DNA from: an uncultured bacterium
Lineage (GTDB): Bacteria > Bacillota > Clostridia > Oscillospirales > Oscillospiraceae
DNA: 64,000 nucleotides
Reading direction: 5' to 3'
Assembly: GCA_947643715.1 (NCBI GenBank)
Contig: CANRXB010000008.1
Coordinates: forward strand, 1 to 64,000
The notes under the pieces: generated by a model
Seen by the model: only the letters and a program-made list of their open reading frames with translations
Told to the model about the DNA's origin: nothing
Databases searched by the model: none
Part shown: piece by piece, positions 45,302 through 53,866 of the stretch
Layout of the letters: each line of letters begins with the position of its first letter
How positions within the stretch are numbered: the first letter of the stretch is position 1
Made by a program: the position numbers and the translations under genes

Positions 45302-45745
45302 TTGCTGTTCCTGTGGCTGCTGCTGGCGCAGACGATAGCTGCTTTGTTCTCCGTGCTCGTCATGCTGGTCGTGCTCATCCTGCTGGCTATGGGTATCCAG
45401 CTCCAACTGTTGGGGCACACACCGTTGTGGGAGTGGATAGCCTGCGGCGTGCCGATCTGTCTGTACTGGCTGGCGATGGGGCGGATCGCCCCCTATGCTG
45501 CCCGGCCGGGGCCTGTTGGGATCGTGGCCGTGCTGACGGTGTGGGGCATACTGACGTCCCTGATGCGCAACATGTATCTAATCCTTTTCGTCCAAAGGAC
45601 CTGCGGCGGGATGCTGGAAGAGATCTTGGGCTGCGAAGGAGGGCTGGCCCTGACCATCGCCTGCTTCCTGCTGCCGGCAGCGCTCGGGATGGGCCTGCTC
45701 CTGGGGCGGGGAGAAAAGAAAGGATTGACGATCGGCTGGAAATAG
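45302..45745 (+). CDS. Small four-helix membrane protein of unknown function
   Basis: About 147 residues with four hydrophobic segments ('MLVVLILLAMGIQLQLLG', 'IVAVLTVWGILTSLMRNM', 'LTIACFLLPAALGMGLLL'). The frame carries a charged leader 'KTRILRELKSSLLLFLWLLL' that should belong to the protein, and a good ribosome site (AAAGGGGG, 45248-45255) lies seven bases before codon ACG at 45263, where ATG would be expected. The first legal start is TTG at 45302, inside the first membrane helix. Either ACG is used or the start has been lost. No family recognised. Confidence 0.6.
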   Translation: MLFLWLLLAQTIAALFSVLVMLVVLILLAMGIQLQLLGHTPLWEWIACGVPICLYWLAMGRIAPYAARPGPVGIVAVLTVWGILTSLMRNMYLILFVQRTCGGMLEEILGCEGGLALTIACFLLPAALGMGLLLGRGEKKGLTIGWK

Positions 45746-45844
45746 GATATATATTGGAGTATCAAAGGGAGTAGCCTGCATGGACCAGTCTGTGTTCACC
45801 GTGCCGTCAGTACGATCTCACGATTCGGTCCGGTGATGAAGTGG

Positions 45845-45886
45845 CGAGACTTTGCTGCGGGAACGACAGCAAAGCCTCGTTTTTTT
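45845..45886 (+). terminator. Terminator of the small membrane protein gene
   Basis: Stem CGAGACTTTGCTG / CAGCAAAGCCTCG and a run of seven T. Confidence 0.9.
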
Positions 45887-45935
45887 GTCTCCCGCCATGA
45901 TATCCTGGAAAATACGATAGAAACGAGGGGATCGG

Positions 45936-47558
45936 ATGGACCTTGCGCGATTATCGATGTTCATCGTCAAGCTGCTGGCCGGGACGGGAGTGTTCCTGGT
46001 AGGCGTGCACCAGCTCACCGCCAACATCGAGCAGCTCGCCACAGGGAAGATCAAGGAGCTGTTCGGAAGGACGGCGGACAAGCGTCTGGTGAACGTGGGG
46101 ATCGGCGCTGCGGCCACGGCGCTGATCCAAAGCTCCGGCGTGACCACGGTGCTCATCGTGGGCTTCGTCAACGTGGGCGTCATGGATCTGTATCAGGCGG
46201 CGGCCATGATCATGGGCGCCAACATCGGCACCACCGTCACCGCACAGATCGCCGCGTTGAGCGCGTTCCCCGTCACCACCTATATCCAGATCCTGGTGTT
46301 CGTGGGGATCATGATGAGCATGGTATGCAAGCGGGACGGCCTGAAAAAGACCGGGGCCATCCTATCCGGCCTGGGGCTGATCTTCATCGGACTGGCCCTG
46401 ATGTCGGACGCCATGAAAGTCAACCGGGACGCCATCCAGGGCCTGTTCGAAGTGGTCACCGACCCGTTCCTGCTGTTCCTCATCGGCATCTTCCTCACCG
46501 CGCTGGTCCAGTCCAGTTCGGCCACCACCTCGGTGATCATCGCCATGTCGGTGGCCGGGTTGACCATCGGCTCCGGCGGCAACGAGGTGCTGTATATCGT
46601 CCTGGGCACCAACATCGGCTCCTGCGTCACCGCCCTGATGTCCTCCGCCACCGCCGGGACCAACGCACGGCGGGCGGGACTGATCCATCTGATGTTCAAC
46701 ACGCTGGGATCGGCGATCTTCTTCGTGGTGCTGCTGTTCTGGCCGAGCTTCATGGAGGTCACCTTCCGGCAGTGGTTCCCCGCGCCCGCCACCCAGATCG
46801 CCATGTTCCACACCTTCTTCAACGTCACCGGCACCATCCTGTTCCTGCCGCTGTGCAGGGGGTTCGTCAAGGTGTCGGAGCTGCTCATCCGGGAGAAGCA
46901 GGCCGAGCCCGTCCCCACCTACCTGGACGAGCGTATGCTGTCCTCCGCGTCCCTGGCCATCTCCCAGCTCGAGAAGGAGCAGGTCCGGCTGTCCGACACC
47001 GCTATGGAGGCGTTCCGCACCGGCTACCGCTCCTTCGCGGGGAAGGACAAGGCCCTCATCGCCCCCACCCACCAGCTCATCGACCGGGCCAACGGCATCA
47101 GCCAGGCCATGACGGACTATCTGATCCGCCTGTCCGCCAAGAGCAAGCTGGCCGACGAGCGGAGCATATCCAACCTCCACAGCAACCTGGGCGACATCAT
47201 GCGTGTGGCGGAGATCGCGGACAACCTCACCAAGTACGCCCAGCGGTCCATCGACGGCGGCCTGGACTTTTCCGACAGCGTGAAGGAGGAGCTCGACGTG
47301 ATGGTGGAGCGCATCGAGACGCTGTACACGCTCACCAAACGGGCGGTGCTGGAGCGGGACGCGGGACTGCTGCCCCAGATCGACCAGATGGAGGAAGAGG
47401 TGGACGCCATGCGCAAGCGCCTCATCGACCGCCACATCCAGCGGCTGAACCAGGGGGAGTGCCGGGCGGAGTCCAGTGGGGTGTTCATCAACCTGGTGTC
47501 CAACCTGGAGCGTCTGGGCGATCACCTCACCTATATCGCCTATACGGTCCAGGAGTGA
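45936..47558 (+). CDS. Na/phosphate cotransporter with PhoU-like tail
   Basis: 540 residues. Two inverted Na/Pi repeats with the QSSS-type motif: 'AATALIQSSGVTTVLIVGF' and 'ALVQSSSATTSVIIAMS', each preceding a 'GANIGTTVTAQIAAL' or 'GTNIGSCVTALMSS' loop. A PhoU-like helical domain (about 340-540) closes the protein. NptA-type exporters/importers move phosphate with sodium; direction is not determined. Full-length for the family. Confidence 0.93.
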   Translation: MDLARLSMFIVKLLAGTGVFLVGVHQLTANIEQLATGKIKELFGRTADKRLVNVGIGAAATALIQSSGVTTVLIVGFVNVGVMDLYQAAAMIMGANIGTTVTAQIAALSAFPVTTYIQILVFVGIMMSMVCKRDGLKKTGAILSGLGLIFIGLALMSDAMKVNRDAIQGLFEVVTDPFLLFLIGIFLTALVQSSSATTSVIIAMSVAGLTIGSGGNEVLYIVLGTNIGSCVTALMSSATAGTNARRAGLIHLMFNTLGSAIFFVVLLFWPSFMEVTFRQWFPAPATQIAMFHTFFNVTGTILFLPLCRGFVKVSELLIREKQAEPVPTYLDERMLSSASLAISQLEKEQVRLSDTAMEAFRTGYRSFAGKDKALIAPTHQLIDRANGISQAMTDYLIRLSAKSKLADERSISNLHSNLGDIMRVAEIADNLTKYAQRSIDGGLDFSDSVKEELDVMVERIETLYTLTKRAVLERDAGLLPQIDQMEEEVDAMRKRLIDRHIQRLNQGECRAESSGVFINLVSNLERLGDHLTYIAYTVQE

Positions 47559-47567
47559 GAAAGAAAG

Positions 47568-47607
47568 AGCGTCCGCCCGCAGCGATCTGCGGACGGACGC
47601 TTTTTTT
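47568..47607. terminator. Bidirectional terminator
   Basis: Stem AGCGTCCGCCCGCA / TGCGGACGGACGCT with TTTTTTT on the plus side and a partial T-run on the minus side, serving the cotransporter and the convergent hydrolase. Confidence 0.9.
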
Positions 47608-47624
47608 GTGGGCCGGGGCCCGGA

Positions 47625-48569
47625 TCAGCCCATATGCTTGGCCAGGAACGCCTCCACGGTGGACCAGTACAGCTCCGGGTCGGCGGAGGCCGCCTCGCCG
47701 TGGGCCGCGCCGGGGACGGACAGCCGCTCTTTTTCCGGGCTGGCGCAGGCGCCGTACACCACGTCCAGCATGGAGTAGGGGACGAACGCGTCCTCCTCCC
47801 CGTGGATGAAGAGCATGGGCAGGGAGGCTTTTTCCAACTGCTCCACGGCCGACGCCTGCTTGAAGCTGTAGCCCGCCCTGATCTGGCACACCAGGGAAGC
47901 CGCGTCCAGCACAGGGAAGGTGGGCAGGCCGAACATGTCCTGGAGCTGGACGGCGAACTCGTCCCATACGGAGGAGTAACCGCAGTCCTCGATGATGCAC
48001 TTCACATTGGCGGGCAGCTCCTCCCCGGCGGTCATCATCACCGTGGCCCCGCCCATGGAGATGCCGAACAGCACGATCTCGGCCTGCGGGTCCTGGGCCG
48101 TGATGGTGCCCACCCAGTCCACGATGTCCTCGCGCTCCAGCCAGCCCATGCTGACATATCTGCCTTCGCTGCGTCCATGGGCCCGGGCGGCGGGGGCCAG
48201 GACGTGGAAGCCCATGTCGTGGAAGCGGACGGCGCTGGCGCCCATGGTCTGGGGGACGCTGCCGTAGCCGTGGCACAGCACGGCGTACCGGTGGCTGCCC
48301 TCCTGGGGGACGTAGAGCCCATGGAGGGTCAGGCCGTCCCGGCTGGTGAGCCAGCGGTCCTCGCTGCTGTCCTGGAGCCATGCGGCGTCTCCCTCCAGCA
48401 CCGATCCCTGGTCCCCGCCGATCATGCCGCCGGGGGCGTGGGGATCCAGGGCGAAGGTGAACATGTAGTTCCCGGCGAAAGCCAGGGCCCCTAGAGCCAG
48501 TACCAGCAAGACGGCCAGGACGGCCAGGACGATCTTTACGGCGGGGCTCCGTTCCAAGGATCTTGCCAT
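47625..48569 (-). CDS. Membrane-anchored alpha/beta hydrolase
   Basis: 314 residues. One N-terminal membrane helix (about 11-33), then an alpha/beta hydrolase: nucleophile serine in 'VLFGISMGGATVM', acid in 'HGEEDAFVPYSM', histidine in 'VPGAAHGEAASADPE', and the oxyanion region 'VLCHGYGSVPQTMG'. Likely extracytoplasmic esterase or peptidase-like enzyme; substrate unknown. Start ATG 48569. Confidence 0.85.
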   Translation of the reverse strand: MARSLERSPAVKIVLAVLAVLLVLALGALAFAGNYMFTFALDPHAPGGMIGGDQGSVLEGDAAWLQDSSEDRWLTSRDGLTLHGLYVPQEGSHRYAVLCHGYGSVPQTMGASAVRFHDMGFHVLAPAARAHGRSEGRYVSMGWLEREDIVDWVGTITAQDPQAEIVLFGISMGGATVMMTAGEELPANVKCIIEDCGYSSVWDEFAVQLQDMFGLPTFPVLDAASLVCQIRAGYSFKQASAVEQLEKASLPMLFIHGEEDAFVPYSMLDVVYGACASPEKERLSVPGAAHGEAASADPELYWSTVEAFLAKHMG

Positions 48570-48627
48570 CAGGATCACGACCTTTCGCTCATGATATCGT
48601 CCCGCAGCCTGCGGCCGCAGGGCCCTC

Positions 48628-48656
48628 ATCATATCACACCGGGCGCGCTTTGTCCA
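48628..48656 (-). promoter_or_regulatory. Promoter of the alpha/beta hydrolase gene
   Basis: Minus strand TGGACA (48651-48656), 17 bases, TATGAT (48628-48633). Confidence 0.7.
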
Positions 48657-48711
48657 CGGCCAGGGGACGCCGGTCCCCGCCCTCCCCTGGGTGGGGAGGA
48701 CGTATTTTGAC

Positions 48712-48740
48712 TTGCCGAGCGGGCCGTATTGTGCTAAGAT
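48712..48740 (+). promoter_or_regulatory. Promoter of the DUF1846 gene
   Basis: TTGCCG (48712-48717), 17 bases, TGC-TAAGAT (48735-48740), extended -10. Confidence 0.65.
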
Positions 48741-48808
48741 TCAAAGGAGCGAGCAGGAAGAGAGGGGGAAGGGGGACGCGGCTCGGCGCGATGCGGCCCC
48801 GAAACATC

Positions 48809-50296
48809 ATGTCAAACAAGATCGGATTCGACAATCAACGGTATCTGGACACGCAGTCCGCCAAGATCCGGGAGCGCATCGCCCAGTTCGGGGGCAAGCT
48901 GTACCTGGAGTTCGGCGGCAAGCTGTTCGACGACAACCACGCCGCCCGGGTGCTGCCCGGCTTCGCTCCGGACAGCAAGATCAGGATGCTGATGGAGCTG
49001 CGGGACAGCGTGGAGGTGGTGGTGGCCATCAACGCCACCGCCATCCAGGAGAACAAGCTCCGGGGGGACTTGGGCATCACATACGACGAGGACGTGCTGC
49101 GCCTCATCGACGAGTTCCAGGGGAAGGGGCTGTACGTGGGCGGCGTGGTGATCACCCAGTACGCCGGGCAGAGCGCGGCGGACGCCTTCCGGCGGCGGCT
49201 GGACGCGCTGGGGGTGAAGGTGTACCTCCACTACCCCATCCCCGGTTATCCCCACGACGTGGAGCGGATCATGTCCGACGAAGGCTTCGGCCGCAACGAC
49301 TATATCGACACCGCCCGGCCCCTGGTGGTGGTCACGGCCCCCGGGCCCGGCTCGGGGAAGATGGCCACCTGCCTGTCCCAGCTCTACCACCACCACAAGC
49401 GGGGCGTTCGGGCAGGGTACGCCAAGTTCGAGACCTTCCCCGTCTGGGACCTGCCGCTGAAGCACCCTGTGAACCTGGCCTATGAGGCGGCCACCGCCGA
49501 CCTGAACGACGTGAACATGATCGATCCCTTCCACCTCCAGGCGTATGGGGAGACCACGGTGAACTATAACCGGGACGTGGAGGTGTTCCCGGTGCTCCAG
49601 GCCATGTTCCGGGAGATCATGGGGGAGAGCCCCTACCGGTCCCCCACGGACATGGGGGTGAACATGGCCGGGCGGTGCATCGTGGACGGCGAGGCGGTGT
49701 GCGACGCCGCCCGGCAGGAGATCGTCCGGCGGTATCACGCCGCTTTGTGCGACCGCCGCCGGGGGCAGGGCAGCGACGAGATCGTCTACAAGCTGGAGCT
49801 GCTGATGAAGCAGGCCCAGGCCGGGCCCGAGCTGCGCCCCGTCATCGCCGCGGCCGAGGAGCGCGCGGAGCAGACGGGAGAGCCCGCCGCCGCCATCCAG
49901 CTCCCGGATGGGCGGGTCATCGCGGGCAAGACCTCCGACCTCATGGGGGCCGCCGCAGCGGCCCTGCTGGACGCGCTGAAGATGCTGGCGGGGATCGACG
50001 ACGCGGTCCACCTCATCTCCCGGGAGGCCATCGAGCCGATCCAGGCCCTGAAGGTGGGGCACTTGGGGAGCCGAAACCCCCGGCTGCACAGCGATGAGGT
50101 CCTCATCGCCCTGGCCATCTCCACCGCCACGGTGCCCCTGGCGGCGCAGGCGCTGGACAGCCTGGAGCTGCTCCGGGACTGCGAGGCCCACTCCTCCGTC
50201 ATCCTAACCGCTGCGGACAGCTCCACCTACGCCAAGCTGGGCCTGCGCCTGACCTGCACGCCGCGGTATCAGAGCAACCAGCTCTATCACAAATAA
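48809..50296 (+). CDS. DUF1846 family protein
   Basis: 495 residues, full length for the family. It opens 'KIGFDNQRYLDTQSAKIRER' and contains 'GKLYLEFGGKLFDDNHAARV', 'TAPGPGSGKMATCLSQLYH' and 'SPTDMGVNMAGRCIVD', conserved throughout DUF1846, whose structure is known but whose function is not. A P-loop-like 'PGPGSGK' suggests nucleotide binding. ATG 48809 fits homologues; ATG 48791 is an alternative. Confidence 0.88.
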   Translation: MSNKIGFDNQRYLDTQSAKIRERIAQFGGKLYLEFGGKLFDDNHAARVLPGFAPDSKIRMLMELRDSVEVVVAINATAIQENKLRGDLGITYDEDVLRLIDEFQGKGLYVGGVVITQYAGQSAADAFRRRLDALGVKVYLHYPIPGYPHDVERIMSDEGFGRNDYIDTARPLVVVTAPGPGSGKMATCLSQLYHHHKRGVRAGYAKFETFPVWDLPLKHPVNLAYEAATADLNDVNMIDPFHLQAYGETTVNYNRDVEVFPVLQAMFREIMGESPYRSPTDMGVNMAGRCIVDGEAVCDAARQEIVRRYHAALCDRRRGQGSDEIVYKLELLMKQAQAGPELRPVIAAAEERAEQTGEPAAAIQLPDGRVIAGKTSDLMGAAAAALLDALKMLAGIDDAVHLISREAIEPIQALKVGHLGSRNPRLHSDEVLIALAISTATVPLAAQALDSLELLRDCEAHSSVILTAADSSTYAKLGLRLTCTPRYQSNQLYHK

Positions 50297-50351
50297 GGGC
50301 CGGACGGGACCGGGATCGGCCCGCCGGGGGCGGGAGCGGAGAAAAAGGGAC

Positions 50352-50380
50352 TTGCAATCCGGGACCGGGTGTGGTATCAT
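50352..50380 (+). promoter_or_regulatory. Promoter of secG
   Basis: TTGCAA (50352-50357), 17 bases, TATCAT (50375-50380). Confidence 0.8.
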
Positions 50381-50443
50381 ATCTAACACCTGTGCGGGCA
50401 CTGCCCGCTGATACGACGTCATCACCGAAAGGATCTGAGTCAA

Positions 50444-50695
50444 ATGACCACGCCCCAGCTCATTCTGTCCATCATCTATTTCATCGTGGCCTTGGTCCTC
50501 ATCGCCATCGTGATGCTCCAGTCCGGGAAGAGCGCCGGCCTGTCCGGAGCCATCGCCGGCGGCGCAGACACGTTCCTGTCCAAGAACAAAGCCAAGTCCG
50601 CAGACGCACGCCTGGCCAAGATGACCAAATGGGTGGCCATCGTGTTCATGGTCCTCACCCTGGTGATCTGCCTTCTGCCCGGCGCTGCCGCCTGA
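50444..50695 (+). CDS. secG: Preprotein translocase subunit SecG
   Basis: 83 residues, two membrane helices (about 5-24 and 60-80) separated by 'LQSGKSAGLSGAIAGGADTF', the SecG loop signature. Part of SecYEG in the cytoplasmic membrane. GAAAGGA precedes the ATG. Confidence 0.95.
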   Translation: MTTPQLILSIIYFIVALVLIAIVMLQSGKSAGLSGAIAGGADTFLSKNKAKSADARLAKMTKWVAIVFMVLTLVICLLPGAAA

Positions 50696-50705
50696 ACATG
50701 AAAAG

Positions 50706-50745
50706 ACGCTCCCCCTGCCGTGACGGCGGGGGGAGCGCTTTTTTC
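50706..50745 (+). terminator. Terminator of secG
   Basis: Strong GC stem (ACGCTCCCCCTGCCGT with ACGGCGGGGGGAGCG-type arm) followed by TTTTTT. Confidence 0.88.
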
Positions 50746-50761
50746 GTCGTGAGCACCGCCC

Positions 50762-51397
50762 TCAGATCCTGAGGTGTTCCGGGGGCCGGTATTGCAGCGC
50801 CTCCGCCAGATGGTGGACGGCGATGTCCGCCTCCCCATCCAGGTCGGCGATGGTGCGGGCCACCCGCAGGATGCGGTCGTGCCCCCGGGCGGTGAGGCCC
50901 AGACGCTCGAAGGCGCCGCGGATGAGCTGCTGGCAGGGCCCGTCCAGCTTGCAGTGGTCCCGCAGCTCGCGGGGGCCGAGCTGGGCGTTGCAGGCGGGGC
51001 CGTCCGGCCCGAACCGGGCGGTCTGGACCGCCCGGGCGGCGTTCACCCGCGCCCGGATGACGGCAGAGCTCTCCGCCGGAGCGCCCGCGCCGGACAGCTC
51101 GTCGTAATCCAAAGCGGGCACGTCCACGCAGATGTCGATGCGGTCCAGCATGGGCCCGGACAGCCGGGACAGGTAGCGGCGCACCGACTGCTCCGAGCAG
51201 GTGCACCGGCCCGACGGATGGCCGTACCAGCCGCATCTGCAAGGGTTCATGGCGCACACCAGCATGAACCGGCTGGGGTAGGTCACCGAGCCGGACACCC
51301 TGGAGATCTGGGCCTCCCCGTCCTCCAGGGGCTGGCGCAGGACCTCCAGCACGTCGGAATGGAACTCGGGCAGCTCGTCCAGGAACAACACCCCCGC
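50762..51397 (-). pseudogene. comM: comM/yifB Mg-chelatase family gene, 3' part only, split by the mobile element
   Basis: The C-terminal 212 residues of a ComM/YifB AAA+ protein, starting in the Walker B motif ('GVLFLDELPEFHSDVLEV') and including the cysteine-rich finger 'CAMNPCRCGWYGHPSGRCTC', the arginine-containing sensor ('LSGPMLDRIDICVDVPAL') and the family's C-terminal helical domain. A normal protein has about 300 more residues upstream with the Walker A loop. Upstream of GCG (51395-51397) the frame meets TAG (51398-51400) and unrelated sequence. The rest of the gene should lie beyond the far end of the element. ComM aids branch migration during transformation. Confidence 0.88.
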
Positions 51398-51459
51398 CTA
51401 ACTCTGCATGAGATACCAATTAGCAAAACGCCTGTGGCAGCACCGAGCCGGGGACTTTA

Positions 51460-51473
51460 CCCCCCCCCCCCCC
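51460..51473. repeat. 14-base C homopolymer
   Basis: Fourteen consecutive C on the plus strand, six bases past the stop codon of the 517-residue minus-strand gene and about 60 bases inside the element edge. Confidence 0.9.
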
Positions 51474-51479
51474 TCGTTT

Positions 51480-53033
51480 TCACATGACATAGGCAATTTT
51501 GTTGACCCCAACTACACCGCGTTTCATCACCTTGATGCTTATTGTGCTGTATTCAACCTTGCCTATAGAGACACGCTCTAAAGATACCCTTGGGATTTCA
51601 CAACGCGCAATATCCTTTTCCTTAATTTTGATAACATCTAAGCCTATGTACTCCAGAATATCGGGCGGCAATTCGTAATTCTGGTCAACAAGCCCGAAAC
51701 AGGTGAAGCCGGAATCCGCGCAGAAGGATAAAAACACCTTTTCGCCTACCTCAAGTGTGACGCTCGCTGCAACACTGCCAAGGAAGCTCCCTAACAGATA
51801 ACCGACCACGGGGATTACTGGCTGGAGAGCAAGCCCTCCACCGATAGCCGCAGCGGAAACTATGACTTCTTTGGTCAATGCGTAGCCCATCTGTCCAGGA
51901 GTGCTTTTCCCGCAGGCAACATTAAAGCTGTATTTCATGGCATCCATAACTATGACAGTTATTGCACCAATTACTGTGCTATCAGCACCCATGAATGCTT
52001 TGCCAAGTTTTCCCGCTTGGCAGGCGATGGTCAAGCCAGATGAAACGGAGCCTCGGATAAACCCTGTTGCGGAAGCCGATATAGCTGTCCAGCCAGACCG
52101 CTTAAGCTGGGCAATATCTATCTCGCCATTTTTTATCAGGTAGTCAATGGCTTTGAATATCTCAGGAGCCATTTGAAGGACAAACGTAATGACGGCAGAC
52201 GTATAACCTGCTTTAAGGGCCTGCTTAAAAATGTACTCTCTGGTAATCAAATCTAAGCTGATTCCAAAATTTGCAGCATCAAAGTCCTCTTCTTTTGCCA
52301 GGGCAGCAATAGCCTCGGATTCATCCTTCGTCAAAGGAATGGACTCCGTGCCATCACTGGCTTTGATCCTGTCACTTAGCCTTTCGAGGGTTTCTTTATA
52401 GTTCTGGTAGACAGCAGCACGATTCGGTCCTTCTTTGCCAAGTTCCTCATTCATTTTCCGGGTGAGGTAGGCAATCGCATCATCCATTTGATCTGAAGGA
52501 ATGATGCGACCTTGCCCATAATAGACGGATTTGAGTAACTCTTGAGTCTCATTGGGGTAGCCGTATCGTGCGATGTACTCCTCAAAAGTCATCGGGCTTC
52601 CAGCTCTGGGTTTGCTTAAGTACTCATGATAGGCTTCGATCACATTTTTGGCCTGCATTGCGGCTGAACCCTTAGAGCCCTTCCCGCTGCCATAATATTT
52701 CAGACTAAAGGGGACCTTTGATCCGTCAGCCGCATGAAGGGTAACATCAACAGAAGCGTGACCGTTATCGCCCTCCCTAACGGCTTTAGCTACAGAATCT
52801 CGCAAAGCGGCATTTATGTTAAAGGTTCCGCTATGCCATGCCTCGGCTATGAATCCTTTTAGTTGTTCTGCCGCTTGATTGTTTGTTGAGAAAGCGTTAA
52901 TCTCATCGTTTAGGGCTTGGATGGCATCTTCTACTCGTCCAACGTATGCAGCTCCGGCATCGGCACCCACTGCGGCTCCCCCATACTTAGAATAGAAATC
53001 CCAGCCCTCTTTCACCGCTTCAGTAACAACCAT
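51480..53033 (-). CDS. 517-residue protein with Gly/Ala-rich membrane segments, function unknown
   Basis: Not recognised. The N-terminal 290 residues are hydrophilic ('QLKGFIAEAWHSGTFNINAA' and 'VPFSLKYYGSGKGSKGSAAM' stand out). Residues 290-430 contain several Gly/Ala-rich hydrophobic segments ('SAVITFVLQMAPEIF', 'GFIRGSVSSGLTIACQAG', 'AAAIGGGLALQPVIPVVGYL', 'LGSFLGSVAASVTL') of the glycine-zipper kind seen in pore-forming or membrane-disturbing proteins. A soluble C-terminal 85 residues follow. Second gene of a two-gene unit, three bases after its partner, and AT-rich relative to the chromosome. Confidence 0.75.
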   Translation of the reverse strand: MVVTEAVKEGWDFYSKYGGAAVGADAGAAYVGRVEDAIQALNDEINAFSTNNQAAEQLKGFIAEAWHSGTFNINAALRDSVAKAVREGDNGHASVDVTLHAADGSKVPFSLKYYGSGKGSKGSAAMQAKNVIEAYHEYLSKPRAGSPMTFEEYIARYGYPNETQELLKSVYYGQGRIIPSDQMDDAIAYLTRKMNEELGKEGPNRAAVYQNYKETLERLSDRIKASDGTESIPLTKDESEAIAALAKEEDFDAANFGISLDLITREYIFKQALKAGYTSAVITFVLQMAPEIFKAIDYLIKNGEIDIAQLKRSGWTAISASATGFIRGSVSSGLTIACQAGKLGKAFMGADSTVIGAITVIVMDAMKYSFNVACGKSTPGQMGYALTKEVIVSAAAIGGGLALQPVIPVVGYLLGSFLGSVAASVTLEVGEKVFLSFCADSGFTCFGLVDQNYELPPDILEYIGLDVIKIKEKDIARCEIPRVSLERVSIGKVEYSTISIKVMKRGVVGVNKIAYVM

Positions 53034-53036
53034 GGC

Positions 53037-53627
53037 TTATCCCTTCAAAAATTGGTCGAGGTGGTTGTAGTACAGCTCATTCATGCCAAGCATCAGCATT
53101 TGCTGGCGAACGATTTTCCCATCATCAAACCCGTCTTTTATCAAGCTGGCAGCGAAAGCTGGCCAGACAAAAGGCAAGAAAGCGGTCGCTAATCCCTTCC
53201 CCACGGTTCGTTTATTTAACCCCAGCTTCTTTTCCTTCTTGGTCACCCCATTTTTAACTTTAGTGCGTAATTCAGCCAAGAATTTCTCGTAGTTCTCTTT
53301 CTTCTTTAGGGCTTTTTCATCAATCGTCAAAAGAGCCTGAGAACCCGCCCAACCGTAGATGATGCCATATTTGTCATACTTAATGTCCATTATAGGCGAC
53401 AACTGGTCACTACCCTTAATATCATCAATGAGCAAGACCTTAGACTTTATCGTTCCCGCCTCCTTATTTTGAATCCAGACTTTCTCGGTCCACGGCACGA
53501 TTTCGACACTACCATCTTCGACACCGACAATCCTATCTTCATGGTCATCATCGGTTTCCAATAGCTTGCGAAGCTGGTTGATTGCCATTTCATCCCTGTT
53601 CTTGTAAACGACAATAAGTGTTTGCAT
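53037..53627 (-). CDS. 196-residue partner protein, function unknown
   Basis: Not recognised. The N-terminus 'MQTLIVVYKNRDEMAINQL' suggests an alpha/beta sensor-like fold; the middle has 'KVLLIDDIKGSDQL' and 'YGIIYGWAGSQALLTIDEKA'; residues about 150-175 are hydrophobic ('KGLATAFLPFVWPAFAASLI'). First gene of the two-gene unit with the 517-residue protein, driven by its own promoter and preceded by GAAGGAG. Its stop is three bases from the next ATG, so the two products are probably made together. Confidence 0.75.
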   Translation of the reverse strand: MQTLIVVYKNRDEMAINQLRKLLETDDDHEDRIVGVEDGSVEIVPWTEKVWIQNKEAGTIKSKVLLIDDIKGSDQLSPIMDIKYDKYGIIYGWAGSQALLTIDEKALKKKENYEKFLAELRTKVKNGVTKKEKKLGLNKRTVGKGLATAFLPFVWPAFAASLIKDGFDDGKIVRQQMLMLGMNELYYNHLDQFLKG

Positions 53628-53706
53628 AGCTTCTTTTCTCCTTCCAATCTATGATGTCAGTGCATATATGAGAGAATGTGTACTATGGTTAGACAATAGT
53701 CAGCTA

Positions 53707-53736
53707 ATTATAGCACAACCTATCATAAAAAGTCAA
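53707..53736 (-). promoter_or_regulatory. Promoter of the two-gene unknown cassette
   Basis: Minus strand TTGACT (53731-53736), 18 bases, TGC-TATAAT (53707-53712), extended -10. Confidence 0.82.
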
Positions 53737-53866
53737 AACTTCTGAGGCCGTGGAAACGGCTTTTTTTCTTTTGTGGAAGGCCCCCTTCCCTTCCGTCAAG
53801 TATAATAAACAGGCGCATTTTTGCGCCCCTACGCATCGGTTTATATGCGGGGAGGGAGGTGATTGA

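Noticed and set aside
45833-47809. 658-codon plus-strand frame overlapping the phosphate cotransporter
   Set aside because: Out of frame with the clear Na/Pi cotransporter, Arg/His/Gly-rich and crossing its terminator.
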